Shown here: positions 25,838 through 34,947 of the stretch, piece by piece | Layout: each line of letters starts with the position of its first letter | How positions within the stretch are numbered: the first letter of the stretch is position 1 | NCBI RefSeq assembly: GCF_000160035.2 | Contig: NZ_KI535366.1 | Location: forward strand, 350,412 to 414,411 | Origin: Catonella morbi ATCC 51271 | GTDB taxonomy: Bacteria; Bacillota; Clostridia; Lachnospirales; Lachnospiraceae | Length of the DNA stretch: 64,000 nucleotides | Reading direction: 5' to 3' | Made by a program: the position numbers and the translations under genes | The notes under the pieces: model-generated | What the model saw: the letters and a program-made list of their open reading frames with translations, nothing else | What the model was told of the DNA's origin: nothing | Databases searched by the model: none

Positions 25838-28567
25838 TTATTTCCAGTTTGCGAATACTTTATATGCCGCATCAACTCCCGAATAATTTCCTCTTCCTTC
25901 TCCTTCAACTACAACGCTTATCGCTATTTTCTTCCCGTTCTTTTCACCAAAGCCCATAAACCAGGAATGATCTCCCTTGGTACCGTCTTCCTTCTTATAT
26001 TCGGCAGTTCCTGTCTTTCCGTAAATATTATAACCAAGCCATGAAAGCTTTCTTGCCGTACCCTCAGTAACTACAGCCTTCATAAAGTCTTTAAGAGTTT
26101 CAGCCTTTTTCCCCGAACAAAGTTTTCCTACCTTTTCAGGAAGAAAGTTTTGAATTGTTATTTTCCCATCCTGAGTTGTTATTTTCTCCACTGTATAAGG
26201 CTTCATAAGCACACCGTTATTGGCTATCACAGAGGCAATCAGTGCATTGTGAAGCGGCGTAATCTGAGTCTTTCCCTGACCTATTGAAGTCTGCATAATT
26301 TCATCCGTATCTGAGGAAGAATTTAGCACAAAACTGCTCTTTGAAGTAGTAAGCGCAAAAGGAAGTTCTTTATTAAACAGGAATTTCTCTGCCAGCTTCA
26401 TATACTTATTCTTGTTAAGTCCCAGGCCAATACTTGCAAATGCACCATTACAGGACTTTGCAAATGCTGTCCTTAAGTTTTCTTTTCCATGCTGTATCCT
26501 GTCAAAACAGGCTATACTCTCTCCGCTAACTGTATACACACCGGTACAGTTAAAACTGAACTTATCATAGTCCTTATGCTCATTAATATACTCAAGAGCA
26601 GTAATCACCTTAAAGGTAGAACCCGGTGGATAAAGTCCGCTTGTTGCCCTGTTTACCAGCTTAGCATCTTTTGCAGGAAGATTTGAAAGTGTATCCCAAT
26701 CAGCAAGTACAGTATTCGGATCATAATCAGGCTTAGATACCATTGCAAGCACCTTGCCTGTTTCAGGCTCAATAATCACACCCGCCCCATGAAAGCCGTT
26801 AAGTGCATTATCCAGAGACTTTTGCAGCCTGCTGTCTATGGTTGTAACCACATTATCTCCCTTATTTTTAACCTGATTCAACCTTTCAATTACTCTGGTT
26901 ATCACATTGTCATTTGACGTCAGAAGCTCATAGTTCATAATAGCTTCTATCCCCGTCTTGCCGGATGCATTTCTGCCTACAATATGGCTGTACATATCCC
27001 CATAAGGATAAACTCTTACACTTTTACCGTTTTCTTCCCTCGTGTAGGCAAGTACGTCTCCGTCCGCTGAAAGTATCTTCCCTCTTGACACAAAGGCAGA
27101 ATATATATCAGTCCTTTTATTGTAAGCATTATTCATAATCTTGGGTGCGGTATCGAATTGAAAATATGTAAGATACCCCACCATAGCCACAAATAGTCCT
27201 ATTATAAGATAAGTAAACCCTACAGGTTTCTTAATAGGCTTTGCAGCAACTTCTTCATTATTGATAACTTTCTTATTTCCCGCTATATACAGTCCCTGAA
27301 TTACACCGAATATTATGATTGTACTAATAATAGAGCTTCCTCCCTGACTGACAAGGGGCAGAGTTACCCCTGTAGAAGGAATAAATTTCACAGTACCCCC
27401 TATGGATAAGAATGTCTGAAATGAATACATGGTAGCGCAGCCTATGGATACAAGCTGATGAAAAGAATTTTTAGTACGCCAGGCCAATAATATAAAAGCT
27501 ATAATCGTACAAAGATATATAAGAATCAGACAAAATCCAAAAAGCAAACCTAACTCTTCGCAAAGACCCGAAAAGATAAAGTCACTTTCCACTACAGGAG
27601 TATTTTTAGGTGCTCCGTTTCCAAGGCCAAAGCCAAACCAGCCACCGCTTCCTATACCAAAAAGAGACTGGGTAACCTGATATCCCTTGTCATCTATATA
27701 TTTCCAAGGATCTACAAAGGCTTGTACCCTTACTCTTACATGGGAGAATATATAATATCCGGCAACTGCCGCAGCCATTCCTCCTCCGGTAAAAAGCCCC
27801 AAAAGCTTTACACTTCCGGTTGCAAAGTATGTCATCACAACAAAGGTAGTAAAAAACAGCATAGCACCGCCAAGGTCTTTACTAAGCACAAGCAAAAGTA
27901 CCATTACAGCGGTAAGTCCGGTTGTTATTATAATCTGTTTGAGACTTCTACTAACATAGAAGAGTGAGGCTATCATAAATATTAAAAGTATCTTTACAAA
28001 TTCAGAAGGTTGTATGCTTATTCCGAAAATCTTTATCCAGTTTTTGGCACCGTATTGAGCTTTTGCACGTAAAAATACATAGGCCAATGCACCTATTCCC
28101 GTGACCGCATAAAGATAACCCATGTTTCTTAACATCACCATTTTCTTAATCAAAACAGGCAAAACAAGGCAGACGGCCAAAGCCATAGCCGCAAATACAG
28201 TCTGTTTTACTCCCCATACATAATTCAGCCTTGTTACAAATACAAAGCCTACAGCTATAAGAAACTGCATATGAAAAAATAAAGTCTTAAACAATTTCTT
28301 ATAAAAAATTCTGTATAGAAATGTAGAAATTATAAATAAAAATACCTGTACAAAGTAGAGAATTGTAACCTTAATTTCCGGAGTTCTTAAAAATATGCAT
28401 AAGAAACCTGCACAATGAAACATCAAAATCAAAACCGGTTGAAAAAAGTATATCTCACCATTTCGTTTTTTATCATTATTAACAAAGCCTATGAAGCCCA
28501 AATAGGCATAAATAGCCGTAATTATTATAATTATATACTTAGACAGCTCACTTATTAAACTTTGCAA
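25838..28567 (-). CDS. SEDS–class B penicillin-binding protein fusion (FtsW/RodA–PBP2-like)
   Basis: The 909-residue single chain has two functions. Residues 1-430 are a multi-span SEDS glycosyltransferase (LSKDLGGAMLFF with the conserved Asp near 231, GWFGFGLGNG, and PLVSQGGSSII before the last helices). Residues about 445-909 are one membrane span followed by a transpeptidase with STFK at 650-653, SCN at 705-707 and KTGT at 851-854. Together they polymerise and cross-link peptidoglycan. In most bacteria these are two proteins. The start is a TTG with GAGG 8 nt upstream, inside the end of the preceding gene. It could serve elongation, division or sporulation; no spo gene is near. Confidence 0.93.
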   Translation of the reverse strand: MQSLISELSKYIIIIITAIYAYLGFIGFVNNDKKRNGEIYFFQPVLILMFHCAGFLCIFLRTPEIKVTILYFVQVFLFIISTFLYRIFYKKLFKTLFFHMQFLIAVGFVFVTRLNYVWGVKQTVFAAMALAVCLVLPVLIKKMVMLRNMGYLYAVTGIGALAYVFLRAKAQYGAKNWIKIFGISIQPSEFVKILLIFMIASLFYVSRSLKQIIITTGLTAVMVLLLVLSKDLGGAMLFFTTFVVMTYFATGSVKLLGLFTGGGMAAAVAGYYIFSHVRVRVQAFVDPWKYIDDKGYQVTQSLFGIGSGGWFGFGLGNGAPKNTPVVESDFIFSGLCEELGLLFGFCLILIYLCTIIAFILLAWRTKNSFHQLVSIGCATMYSFQTFLSIGGTVKFIPSTGVTLPLVSQGGSSIISTIIIFGVIQGLYIAGNKKVINNEEVAAKPIKKPVGFTYLIIGLFVAMVGYLTYFQFDTAPKIMNNAYNKRTDIYSAFVSRGKILSADGDVLAYTREENGKSVRVYPYGDMYSHIVGRNASGKTGIEAIMNYELLTSNDNVITRVIERLNQVKNKGDNVVTTIDSRLQKSLDNALNGFHGAGVIIEPETGKVLAMVSKPDYDPNTVLADWDTLSNLPAKDAKLVNRATSGLYPPGSTFKVITALEYINEHKDYDKFSFNCTGVYTVSGESIACFDRIQHGKENLRTAFAKSCNGAFASIGLGLNKNKYMKLAEKFLFNKELPFALTTSKSSFVLNSSSDTDEIMQTSIGQGKTQITPLHNALIASVIANNGVLMKPYTVEKITTQDGKITIQNFLPEKVGKLCSGKKAETLKDFMKAVVTEGTARKLSWLGYNIYGKTGTAEYKKEDGTKGDHSWFMGFGEKNGKKIAISVVVEGEGRGNYSGVDAAYKVFANWK

Positions 28568-31025
28568 ACTTCATTACCTCTCTTACTTCTGTTTCCGTTT
28601 CAAAAGAAAAATCTAACCTTAAAAAGTCAGGTGCCAGCTCTTTTATTTCGTCCATTTTATCAAATAAATTAAGCGGTTCATCCTGATAAATATAGTTTGT
28701 ACAGCTTTCACAATCTTTTATAACAGGAAATTTCCCCTTCCCGCCATCAGATTTATTCTTTTTATTTTCTATGTAAAGAACATCGGGAAGCGGTTTCTGT
28801 CCCTTTTTTAACTCCTTTACGCAGGCTCCTTTATTTTTCCACTGACACTGAGTCATAACCATCAACTCTTCTCTTCCGTATACAACCAGTGAAAGCTTGG
28901 ATGGCACCGAAATATTATCCCTGACAAGCTCAGCTTCCCTTAAACTCTGCTCAAGAGAGGCTGTATAATGATGAATATTAAAATCTGCAAGGGTTTCTAC
29001 GGCTTTGGAGTTAAATGTATAAAGATTGGTGTCCGCTATCATTTCAAGAGGAGCATCCGATATGCCAATTAATTCTCTCACAAAATTTATCTCCTCAAGA
29101 TTTCTTACCATAAAGCCTTTAATTCTTAAAAGCACATCAAAGCCGTCCTCATTCTCAGAAAAATACCTCATATACTTTTTCTTTGTTTTGCTTCTAAATA
29201 TTTCAGGCAGCCTGATATATGCTTTTCTCAGGTCAGCCTCAATCATGTCCAGTCCCTGCAACAAATAAGCAAAACCAAAAAGTTCAAGATTAACAATAAG
29301 TTCAGCCTGCTCTTTGACATTTTTAGTCAGCTCCAAAACTGTTTTCAGCTGTTCTACGGATGAAACCACTATTTCATAATCAGGCTTAAAAACAGGTTTC
29401 GGAAACAGCTTTAATTCATTATCAAATGTTATAACCGGAATTTTCATCTGTTTTTCTGTTATAGCATGATATAATGCCTCACAGGCTGTACGTCTGAGTT
29501 CATTTAGAGCAGACATAGGGAAAAATACCTCTCCTGCAAGTATTGCCTCTATATCATTTCTGTCCATTGTAAACTCTGTATCTCCAAGCTTTAAAAGCCC
29601 GTCACGAACCCGGTTTTCTTCTATAGGCCTGTTTTCAGCCCGCAGACAGACAGCACCGTTAACGGTTATACTCGTATCCTCCGTAAAAAGTGTCAACATA
29701 AGGACATTATCAGGTTCTGCATAAAAGCTTGCCTTAATCTTCTTTTTAAGCGGCTTTAATATAATATCTTCCGTTATACTGTTAAGCAGTTTCTCATTTT
29801 TAGTTCTATATACCGATAACCCCGCTTTTACCGGCAGCCCTTTGGTAAAATTGGCTTCAAAATTCTCACCTGCTCTTTTACCGTCTTTAAGTGTAAATTC
29901 ATAAACAGGCTCGGTAGGTCTGTTCTCAGCCCTTATTTCAACTACATCATGGGCATTCATTTCTTTTGCGGCATTAATAATCATTACATTTTTTCTGCCG
30001 TTTGTAATCACATTTTTGACCGTTCCAACAAATACTCCGTTGTGGTTAGGTCTGGTATTCGCCATCATTTCAAGTCCGTTATGATTAACCAGATAGCCTT
30101 TTGTAAAACTGCCTCTGTTATATATATCGGAAAGTTTTTCTATATCTGAATTTCTCTCTCTTACAGCCTTTTCAGAATTAAAATATTCCTTTCCGTTTTC
30201 CAAATATACATCTGTCCATTTTCTGTATAAATATGCCGTAAGTGCTGCGTATTCAGGTCGTTTCATCCTTCCTTCAATCTTAAAAGAATCTATGCCGGCT
30301 TCTGCCATATCCGGTATCAAATCTAAGGCACAGATATCTTTGGGGCTTAATAAATATGGCTTAGTTTCCAAACTTCCTGTCGGTTTAATTCCGTTTGAAT
30401 TATCTCCTGCATAGAGGTTGTAACTCATACGACAGGGTCCCGCACAGCTGCCCCTGTTGCCGCTTCTTCCGCCATTCATAGCCGACATAAGACATTGCCC
30501 CGAATAACAGACACAGAGTGCCCCATGAACGAAGCACTCTATCTCTACTTTTTCTTTCTTAAAGGCAGCAACCTCCTGTAAGGACAATTCTCTTGAAAGC
30601 ACAAGTCTTTTTACATCAAATTTCTTAAGAAGATTTACTGCTCCCGTATCACATACTGTCATCTGGGTACTTGCATGCAATACAAGGTCAGGGAAATTTT
30701 CGTGAAGGAATTTTAATACTCCAAAATCCTGTACAAGTATAGCGTCAATACCAGCCTTATAATATGGCAGGACATAGTTATAAAGCCCTTTCATCTCATC
30801 TTCTTTGATAAGGGTATTAATAGTCATATACAGTTTTTTGTCATGTACATGCGCATAATAAATGGCATCTACCAGTTCTTTTTCTTCAGGATTATCTGCA
30901 TAAGCTCTGGCTCCAAAATTTTTACCGCCTATATAGCAGGCATCCGCCCCTCCGGCAAATGCAGCCTTCATCCTGTCTACGGAGCCTGCCGGTGCCAGTA
31001 TCTCAATTTCTTTTTTCTTATCCAT
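28548..31025 (-). CDS. U32 family protein with DUF3656, RlhA-like (23S rRNA C2501 hydroxylation)
   Basis: The 825-residue protein starts with the U32 domain (EILAPAGSVDRMKAAFAGGADACYIGG) and the cysteine set CVCYSGQCLM...GSCAGPCRM (iron-sulfur site). It continues through a DUF3656 region to a C-terminal part with further cysteines (CQWKNKGAC, CESCTNY). E. coli RlhA (YdcP) has this architecture and forms 5-hydroxycytidine in 23S rRNA. It is clearly distinct from the shorter U32 protein at 3932. It lies 3 nt after zapA and overlaps the SEDS–PBP gene by 20 nt. The rRNA role is inferred from architecture. Confidence 0.85.
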   Translation of the reverse strand: MDKKKEIEILAPAGSVDRMKAAFAGGADACYIGGKNFGARAYADNPEEKELVDAIYYAHVHDKKLYMTINTLIKEDEMKGLYNYVLPYYKAGIDAILVQDFGVLKFLHENFPDLVLHASTQMTVCDTGAVNLLKKFDVKRLVLSRELSLQEVAAFKKEKVEIECFVHGALCVCYSGQCLMSAMNGGRSGNRGSCAGPCRMSYNLYAGDNSNGIKPTGSLETKPYLLSPKDICALDLIPDMAEAGIDSFKIEGRMKRPEYAALTAYLYRKWTDVYLENGKEYFNSEKAVRERNSDIEKLSDIYNRGSFTKGYLVNHNGLEMMANTRPNHNGVFVGTVKNVITNGRKNVMIINAAKEMNAHDVVEIRAENRPTEPVYEFTLKDGKRAGENFEANFTKGLPVKAGLSVYRTKNEKLLNSITEDIILKPLKKKIKASFYAEPDNVLMLTLFTEDTSITVNGAVCLRAENRPIEENRVRDGLLKLGDTEFTMDRNDIEAILAGEVFFPMSALNELRRTACEALYHAITEKQMKIPVITFDNELKLFPKPVFKPDYEIVVSSVEQLKTVLELTKNVKEQAELIVNLELFGFAYLLQGLDMIEADLRKAYIRLPEIFRSKTKKKYMRYFSENEDGFDVLLRIKGFMVRNLEEINFVRELIGISDAPLEMIADTNLYTFNSKAVETLADFNIHHYTASLEQSLREAELVRDNISVPSKLSLVVYGREELMVMTQCQWKNKGACVKELKKGQKPLPDVLYIENKKNKSDGGKGKFPVIKDCESCTNYIYQDEPLNLFDKMDEIKELAPDFLRLDFSFETETEVREVMKFAKFNK

Positions 31026-31028
31026 CTG

Positions 31029-31355
31029 TTACTTGTGTTTTTTCCCTCGTTCCTCTTCTTTTATTGAAATGAGTTCATGTTTTAACTCAAATAATTCTTT
31101 ATCTCTCTTTTCTAATTCTTTCTCCACATCTTCCTTTTTTTCAACCATTTTATAGTATTCATCAGCAAGATTTAGTTGTATCATAAGATTTTTGTGTTTA
31201 TCGTCCAGATGTTTATATCCGTCTTCCTTTGAAAGCTCCGTATATTTTGAATTCAGAAACAGAGCCAGTTTCTGTAAATATTCTTCACTTTCATATCCGC
31301 TTATAGTATACTGCTTATTATTAATTATTACTTTGATATCATTTTTTTCATTCAT
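31029..31355 (-). CDS. zapA: Cell division protein ZapA
   Basis: The 108-residue protein begins with the ZapA beta motif (IKVIINNKQYTISGYESEEYLQKLALFLNSKY) and has a C-terminal coiled coil rich in Lys/Glu. ZapA bundles FtsZ filaments. The ATG follows GGGGTAAAATT. It lies between ruvB and the U32 gene in one operon. Confidence 0.87.
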   Translation of the reverse strand: MNEKNDIKVIINNKQYTISGYESEEYLQKLALFLNSKYTELSKEDGYKHLDDKHKNLMIQLNLADEYYKMVEKKEDVEKELEKRDKELFELKHELISIKEEERGKKHK

Positions 31356-31373
31356 AATTTTACCCCAAACATT

Positions 31374-32375
31374 TTATCTAAGCCCTAAATGTGTATAGGC
31401 CAGGTCTGTAACTATCCTTCCTCTTTGTGTTCTCGCTATAAATCCCGACTGGATTAAATATGGTTCATATACATCTTCTATTGTAGCAGTATCTTCTCCT
31501 ATGGAGACCGCTATAGTTTCAAGTCCTACAGGACCTCCGCCAAACTTTTCTATCATTGTAGTAAGAATCTGTCTATCTATATGGTCAAGCCCATAATTAT
31601 CAATATTTAGTAAGGTAAGCACCTCGGCTGCAACCTCTTTTGTAAGCTTACCGTCATATTTTACTTCAGCAAAATCTCTTACTCTTTTCAACAATCTGTT
31701 GGCAAGTCTTGGAGTTCCTCTTGAACGTTTTGCCATTTCAAGAGCAGCTTCATTTTCAATCTTAACACCCAAAACTTTTGCAGAACGCATAATTATAGTT
31801 TCAAGCTCTGTTAAATTGTAATATTCAAGTCTGTTTACAACACCAAATCTGTCCCGAAGCGGTGCCGAAAGCATCCCCGCTCTTGTCGTTGCCCCTATCA
31901 GAGTAAATTTAGGAAGTTCCAGTCTTATGCTTTTTGAAGTTGCACCTTTTCCGATAACCACATCTATAGCAAAGTCCTCCATTGCCGGATAAAGCACCTC
32001 TTCCACCTGCCTGTTAAGTCTGTGAATTTCATCTACAAAGAGTACATCACCCTCTTTTAGATTGTTTAATATGGCTGCTACATCACCCGGCTTTTCTATA
32101 GCCGGTCCGGAAGTTATCTTGATATGAACTCCCATTTCATTGGCTATAATGCCTGCAAGTGTAGTCTTGCCAAGTCCGGGCGGTCCGTACAAAAGGACAT
32201 GATCAAGCGGTTCTTTTCGTCCTTTGGCAGCTTCTATATATACCTTCATCATTTCCTTGGCTTTCTTCTGACCAATATAATCAGTCAAAAACTTCGGTCT
32301 TAAGGTATCGTCATTTCTAATATCTTCCTCAGAAGCTATGGTTGATATTATTCGTCTTTTTGTATCGTTTTGCAT
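31374..32375 (-). CDS. ruvB: Holliday junction branch migration ATPase RuvB
   Basis: A 333-residue AAA+ helicase motor with Walker [10 protein letters not shown], Walker [10 protein letters not shown], sensor 1 GATTRAGML and a C-terminal winged helix ([23 protein letters not shown]). It acts with RuvA, whose gene is 13 nt upstream. Confidence 0.97.
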   Translation of the reverse strand: MQNDTKRRIISTIASEEDIRNDDTLRPKFLTDYIGQKKAKEMMKVYIEAAKGRKEPLDHVLLYGPPGLGKTTLAGIIANEMGVHIKITSGPAIEKPGDVAAILNNLKEGDVLFVDEIHRLNRQVEEVLYPAMEDFAIDVVIGKGATSKSIRLELPKFTLIGATTRAGMLSAPLRDRFGVVNRLEYYNLTELETIIMRSAKVLGVKIENEAALEMAKRSRGTPRLANRLLKRVRDFAEVKYDGKLTKEVAAEVLTLLNIDNYGLDHIDRQILTTMIEKFGGGPVGLETIAVSIGEDTATIEDVYEPYLIQSGFIARTQRGRIVTDLAYTHLGLR

Positions 32376-32388
32376 CTAATCTAACCTT

Positions 32389-33003
32389 TTACATCAAATT
32401 TTTAAGAGAGAGCTTAACCAACTCCTCAGAAGTCATTTCTTCATACATTTCTACCGTGCTTATAGCTTTTACAGCCTCTGTCTGACTATAACCCAGAGCC
32501 GTAAGCACCTGTACCGCCTCATCTTTTATCTCGCTATTTATTCCTATTGTTAAAGCAGCATTATCATAGATTTCAGAGCCGGTATTCTGAGGTGTTTTTA
32601 TAATACCTACTTTGTCCTTAAGTTCAAGCACAAGTTTCTTTGCTGTTTTAGCACCTATCCCCTGAGCCTTTTGTATTGTCTTTGTATCCTCAGAAAGTAT
32701 GGCAAAGGTAAGAATATCCGTAGGCATTGATGAAAGAATAGCTATTGCAGCCTTAGGTCCTATTCCGTTTACCGTAATCAGGAGTTTAAAAAAGTCCAAA
32801 TCTTCCTTTTCGAGAAAACCGTAGAGCTGCATTACATCCTCTCTTACATGCAAATATGTATGAAGCTTTATATTTTCATCTATCTTTGGAAGAAGGTTTA
32901 TAACTGTGGTAGGAACTATAGCCTCTACTCCCAGTCCGTTTACATCTATAATCACACTTTCGGTTGTCACACCCTCTAACTTTCCCTTTACCGAGGCTAT
33001 CAT
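32389..33003 (-). CDS. ruvA: Holliday junction-binding protein RuvA
   Basis: The 204-residue protein has the OB-fold domain (MIASVKGKLEGVTTESVIIDVNG), tandem helix-hairpin-helix motifs (LITVNGIGPKAAIAIL and IQKAQGIGAKTAKKLVLELKDK) and domain III that contacts RuvB. I use the ATG at 33003, with AGGAG 7 nt upstream; a longer frame to 33114 has no support. No ruvC gene is visible here, as usual for Firmicutes. Confidence 0.95.
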   Translation of the reverse strand: MIASVKGKLEGVTTESVIIDVNGLGVEAIVPTTVINLLPKIDENIKLHTYLHVREDVMQLYGFLEKEDLDFFKLLITVNGIGPKAAIAILSSMPTDILTFAILSEDTKTIQKAQGIGAKTAKKLVLELKDKVGIIKTPQNTGSEIYDNAALTIGINSEIKDEAVQVLTALGYSQTEAVKAISTVEMYEEMTSEELVKLSLKNLM

Positions 33004-33104
33004 AAATCGTCTCCTGCATCTATTTAATATCATTACGTAAGCAGTTCTATGATACAACAAATAGGGCTCTATGTCAAAGTTTAGGTGTGAAAAAATAAGA
33101 CTGA

Positions 33105-33227
33105 ACATTTGCAAAATTCGTGAAAAATCAGCTTAAGACATTTCTTGATTTCGTGAAAAATCAAGACAAAACATTTCTTAATTTCGTAAAAAATCAACAT
33201 AAAACATTTGCAAATTTCGTGAAAATG
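33105..33227. repeat. 33-bp tandem repeat, about 3.7 copies
   Basis: Units start at 33105, 33138, 33171 and 33204, each opening with ACATTT followed by a variant of TTCGTGAAAAATCA. Because 33 is a multiple of three, the plus-strand frame reads an 11-residue repeat (KTFLDFVKNQD, KTFLNFVKNQH, KTFANFVK) that joins in frame to the following AAA gene. The repeat lies between ruvA and that gene and is probably not translated, since a good ribosome binding site comes later. Confidence 0.9.
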
Positions 33228-33287
33228 AGTTATGATAAATTCAATAAACATTTGATTTATGCATATTATAAGATACATGGAGGCAAC

Positions 33288-34640
33288 ATGATTTTTAAAA
33301 GAAAAATGTATTTCAAGCTTTTAGAGTGGAAAGAACTTTCATCCGGGGAAACTGCTGTTATGCTTGAAGGAGCAAGAAGAATCGGAAAAAGTACTCTAGT
33401 TACGGAATTTGCAATAAATGAATATGATGACTATCTCCTGCTTGATTTTGCTAAAGAAAATAATGATATAAAGAATATTTTTTTAGAAGAAATTGGAGAT
33501 TTAGATAATTTTTTTAGAAATTTATTTTTACTTAAAGGGAAAAAGCTTAAAGAGAAGAAGTCTGTAATAATATTTGATGAAGTTCAGCTTTTTCCTAAGG
33601 CAAGGGAGGCTATCAAATACCTTGTAGCCGATGGAAGATATGATTATATAGAAACCGGCTCACTTATTTCAATCAAAAAAAATGTCAAAGATATTTTAAT
33701 TCCTTCTGAGGAATATAAGCTAAAGATGTATCCTATGGATTTTGAGGAGTTTTTGTGGGCCTGTGGTGATGAGGTTACTATGCCTGTAATTGAAGAAAAT
33801 TTTAAAAATAAAAAGCCTTTAGGTGAAACATTACATAGAAAAATAATGAAAACTTTCCGTACCTATATGGCTGTTGGAGGTATGCCACAAGCTGTAAAAG
33901 CTTTTGCGGAAGGAAAAACTTTTGAACGAATTGATTTTATAAAAAGAAGCATTTTAGACTTGTATGAAGCAGACCTTGCCAAATACGATGAAGAAAACAA
34001 AGATAAAGCTTCTATTATTTATAAAACAATCCCGGAACAGCTTGAAAACAAAAATTCGCATTTTAAATTTTCTCTTGTAGATAAAAGTGCAAGGTACAAA
34101 AACTATATAGACGCTGTAAATTTTGTAGCTGAATCAATGATAGGAAATGAATGTATAAATGTAACTAAGCCTGAAATTTCTCTGGAACTTTTTGCAGATA
34201 GAAGCAATTTTAAGCTATACCTTGGAGATACCGGGCTTTTAGTTACACAGATAATGAGAAATGCTGATGAAACTGATGAAAATTTGTATAAATCTCTTAT
34301 TTTTGATAAATTAGGTGTAAATCAGGGGATGATAATGGAAAATATAGTAGCACAGATGCTTAGGGAAAGAGGATATAGCTTATATTTTCACGAGTTTTTA
34401 TACACGCCCTATGAGTCTGACAAAGAGAAAAAATATGAAATAGATTTTTTGATTGTAAAGAAGAAAAATATATGTCCAATAGAGGTAAAATCATCCGGAT
34501 ACAAATCTCATAAATCTTTTGATTATTTTATTGATAAATACAGGTTAAAGACTTCTGAGAGATATATCATCTATACTAAGGATTTTAAAGAGGAAGATGA
34601 TATAACTTATATTCCGATTTATATGGTTGGGATGTTGTAA
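33288..34640 (+). CDS. AAA family ATPase with DUF4143 domain
   Basis: The 450-residue protein has an N-terminal AAA_14-type ATPase (Walker A GARRIGKST near residue 29, Walker B VIIFDEVQLF) and a C-terminal DUF4143 region with a nuclease-like core (EIDFLIVKKKNICPIEVKSS, resembling the D-ExK pattern). The family is common and multi-copy in anaerobes; its function is not known. GGAGG just before the ATG at 33288 decides this start. The frame itself stays open back to 33120 through the 33-bp repeats, giving a possible 506-residue form. Confidence 0.85.
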   Translation: MIFKRKMYFKLLEWKELSSGETAVMLEGARRIGKSTLVTEFAINEYDDYLLLDFAKENNDIKNIFLEEIGDLDNFFRNLFLLKGKKLKEKKSVIIFDEVQLFPKAREAIKYLVADGRYDYIETGSLISIKKNVKDILIPSEEYKLKMYPMDFEEFLWACGDEVTMPVIEENFKNKKPLGETLHRKIMKTFRTYMAVGGMPQAVKAFAEGKTFERIDFIKRSILDLYEADLAKYDEENKDKASIIYKTIPEQLENKNSHFKFSLVDKSARYKNYIDAVNFVAESMIGNECINVTKPEISLELFADRSNFKLYLGDTGLLVTQIMRNADETDENLYKSLIFDKLGVNQGMIMENIVAQMLRERGYSLYFHEFLYTPYESDKEKKYEIDFLIVKKKNICPIEVKSSGYKSHKSFDYFIDKYRLKTSERYIIYTKDFKEEDDITYIPIYMVGML

Positions 34641-34947
34641 CTTAGGAAATGGGACTGTTACACTAAGTAAAAGCGCCATAAAATATAGTAGATTAATTAT
34701 TATTGCGAGACTCATTATTGCTGTATTTTGTGTATTTTATTCAATCAACCTTTATTTTTCCTTGAGTTTCCATATTTTACCGGTAAAACATTTATGCATT
34801 TTACAAGATATTTTATAGTTTTCACATTTTAAGTATCAAAAACGCGGTTTAATCTTGCATAATTGATATATAAGATGTAAGATAGTATTACATTAATAGA
34901 AATATTGTAAACTATAACCCTATGATTATCACTACGGAGATAAAAAT
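34641..34947 (+). other. 307-bp intergenic stretch between two AAA genes
   Basis: No convincing gene is present. A short frame running from the end of the first AAA gene has no ribosome binding site. The only feature I can support is a promoter-like pair at 34855-34883, listed separately. Confidence 0.6.
34855..34883 (+). promoter_or_regulatory. Candidate promoter of the second AAA gene
   Basis: TTGCAT (34855-34860), a 17-nt spacer and TAAGAT (34878-34883), 64 nt before the start codon. Confidence 0.5.

Noticed and set aside
33105-33227. CRISPR array
   Set aside because: The 33-bp units are contiguous tandem copies with no unique spacers between them and no cas genes nearby.
34627-34818. 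Short plus-strand coding frame after the first AAA gene
   Set aside because: It overlaps the end of that gene, has no ribosome binding site and its translation resembles no family I know.
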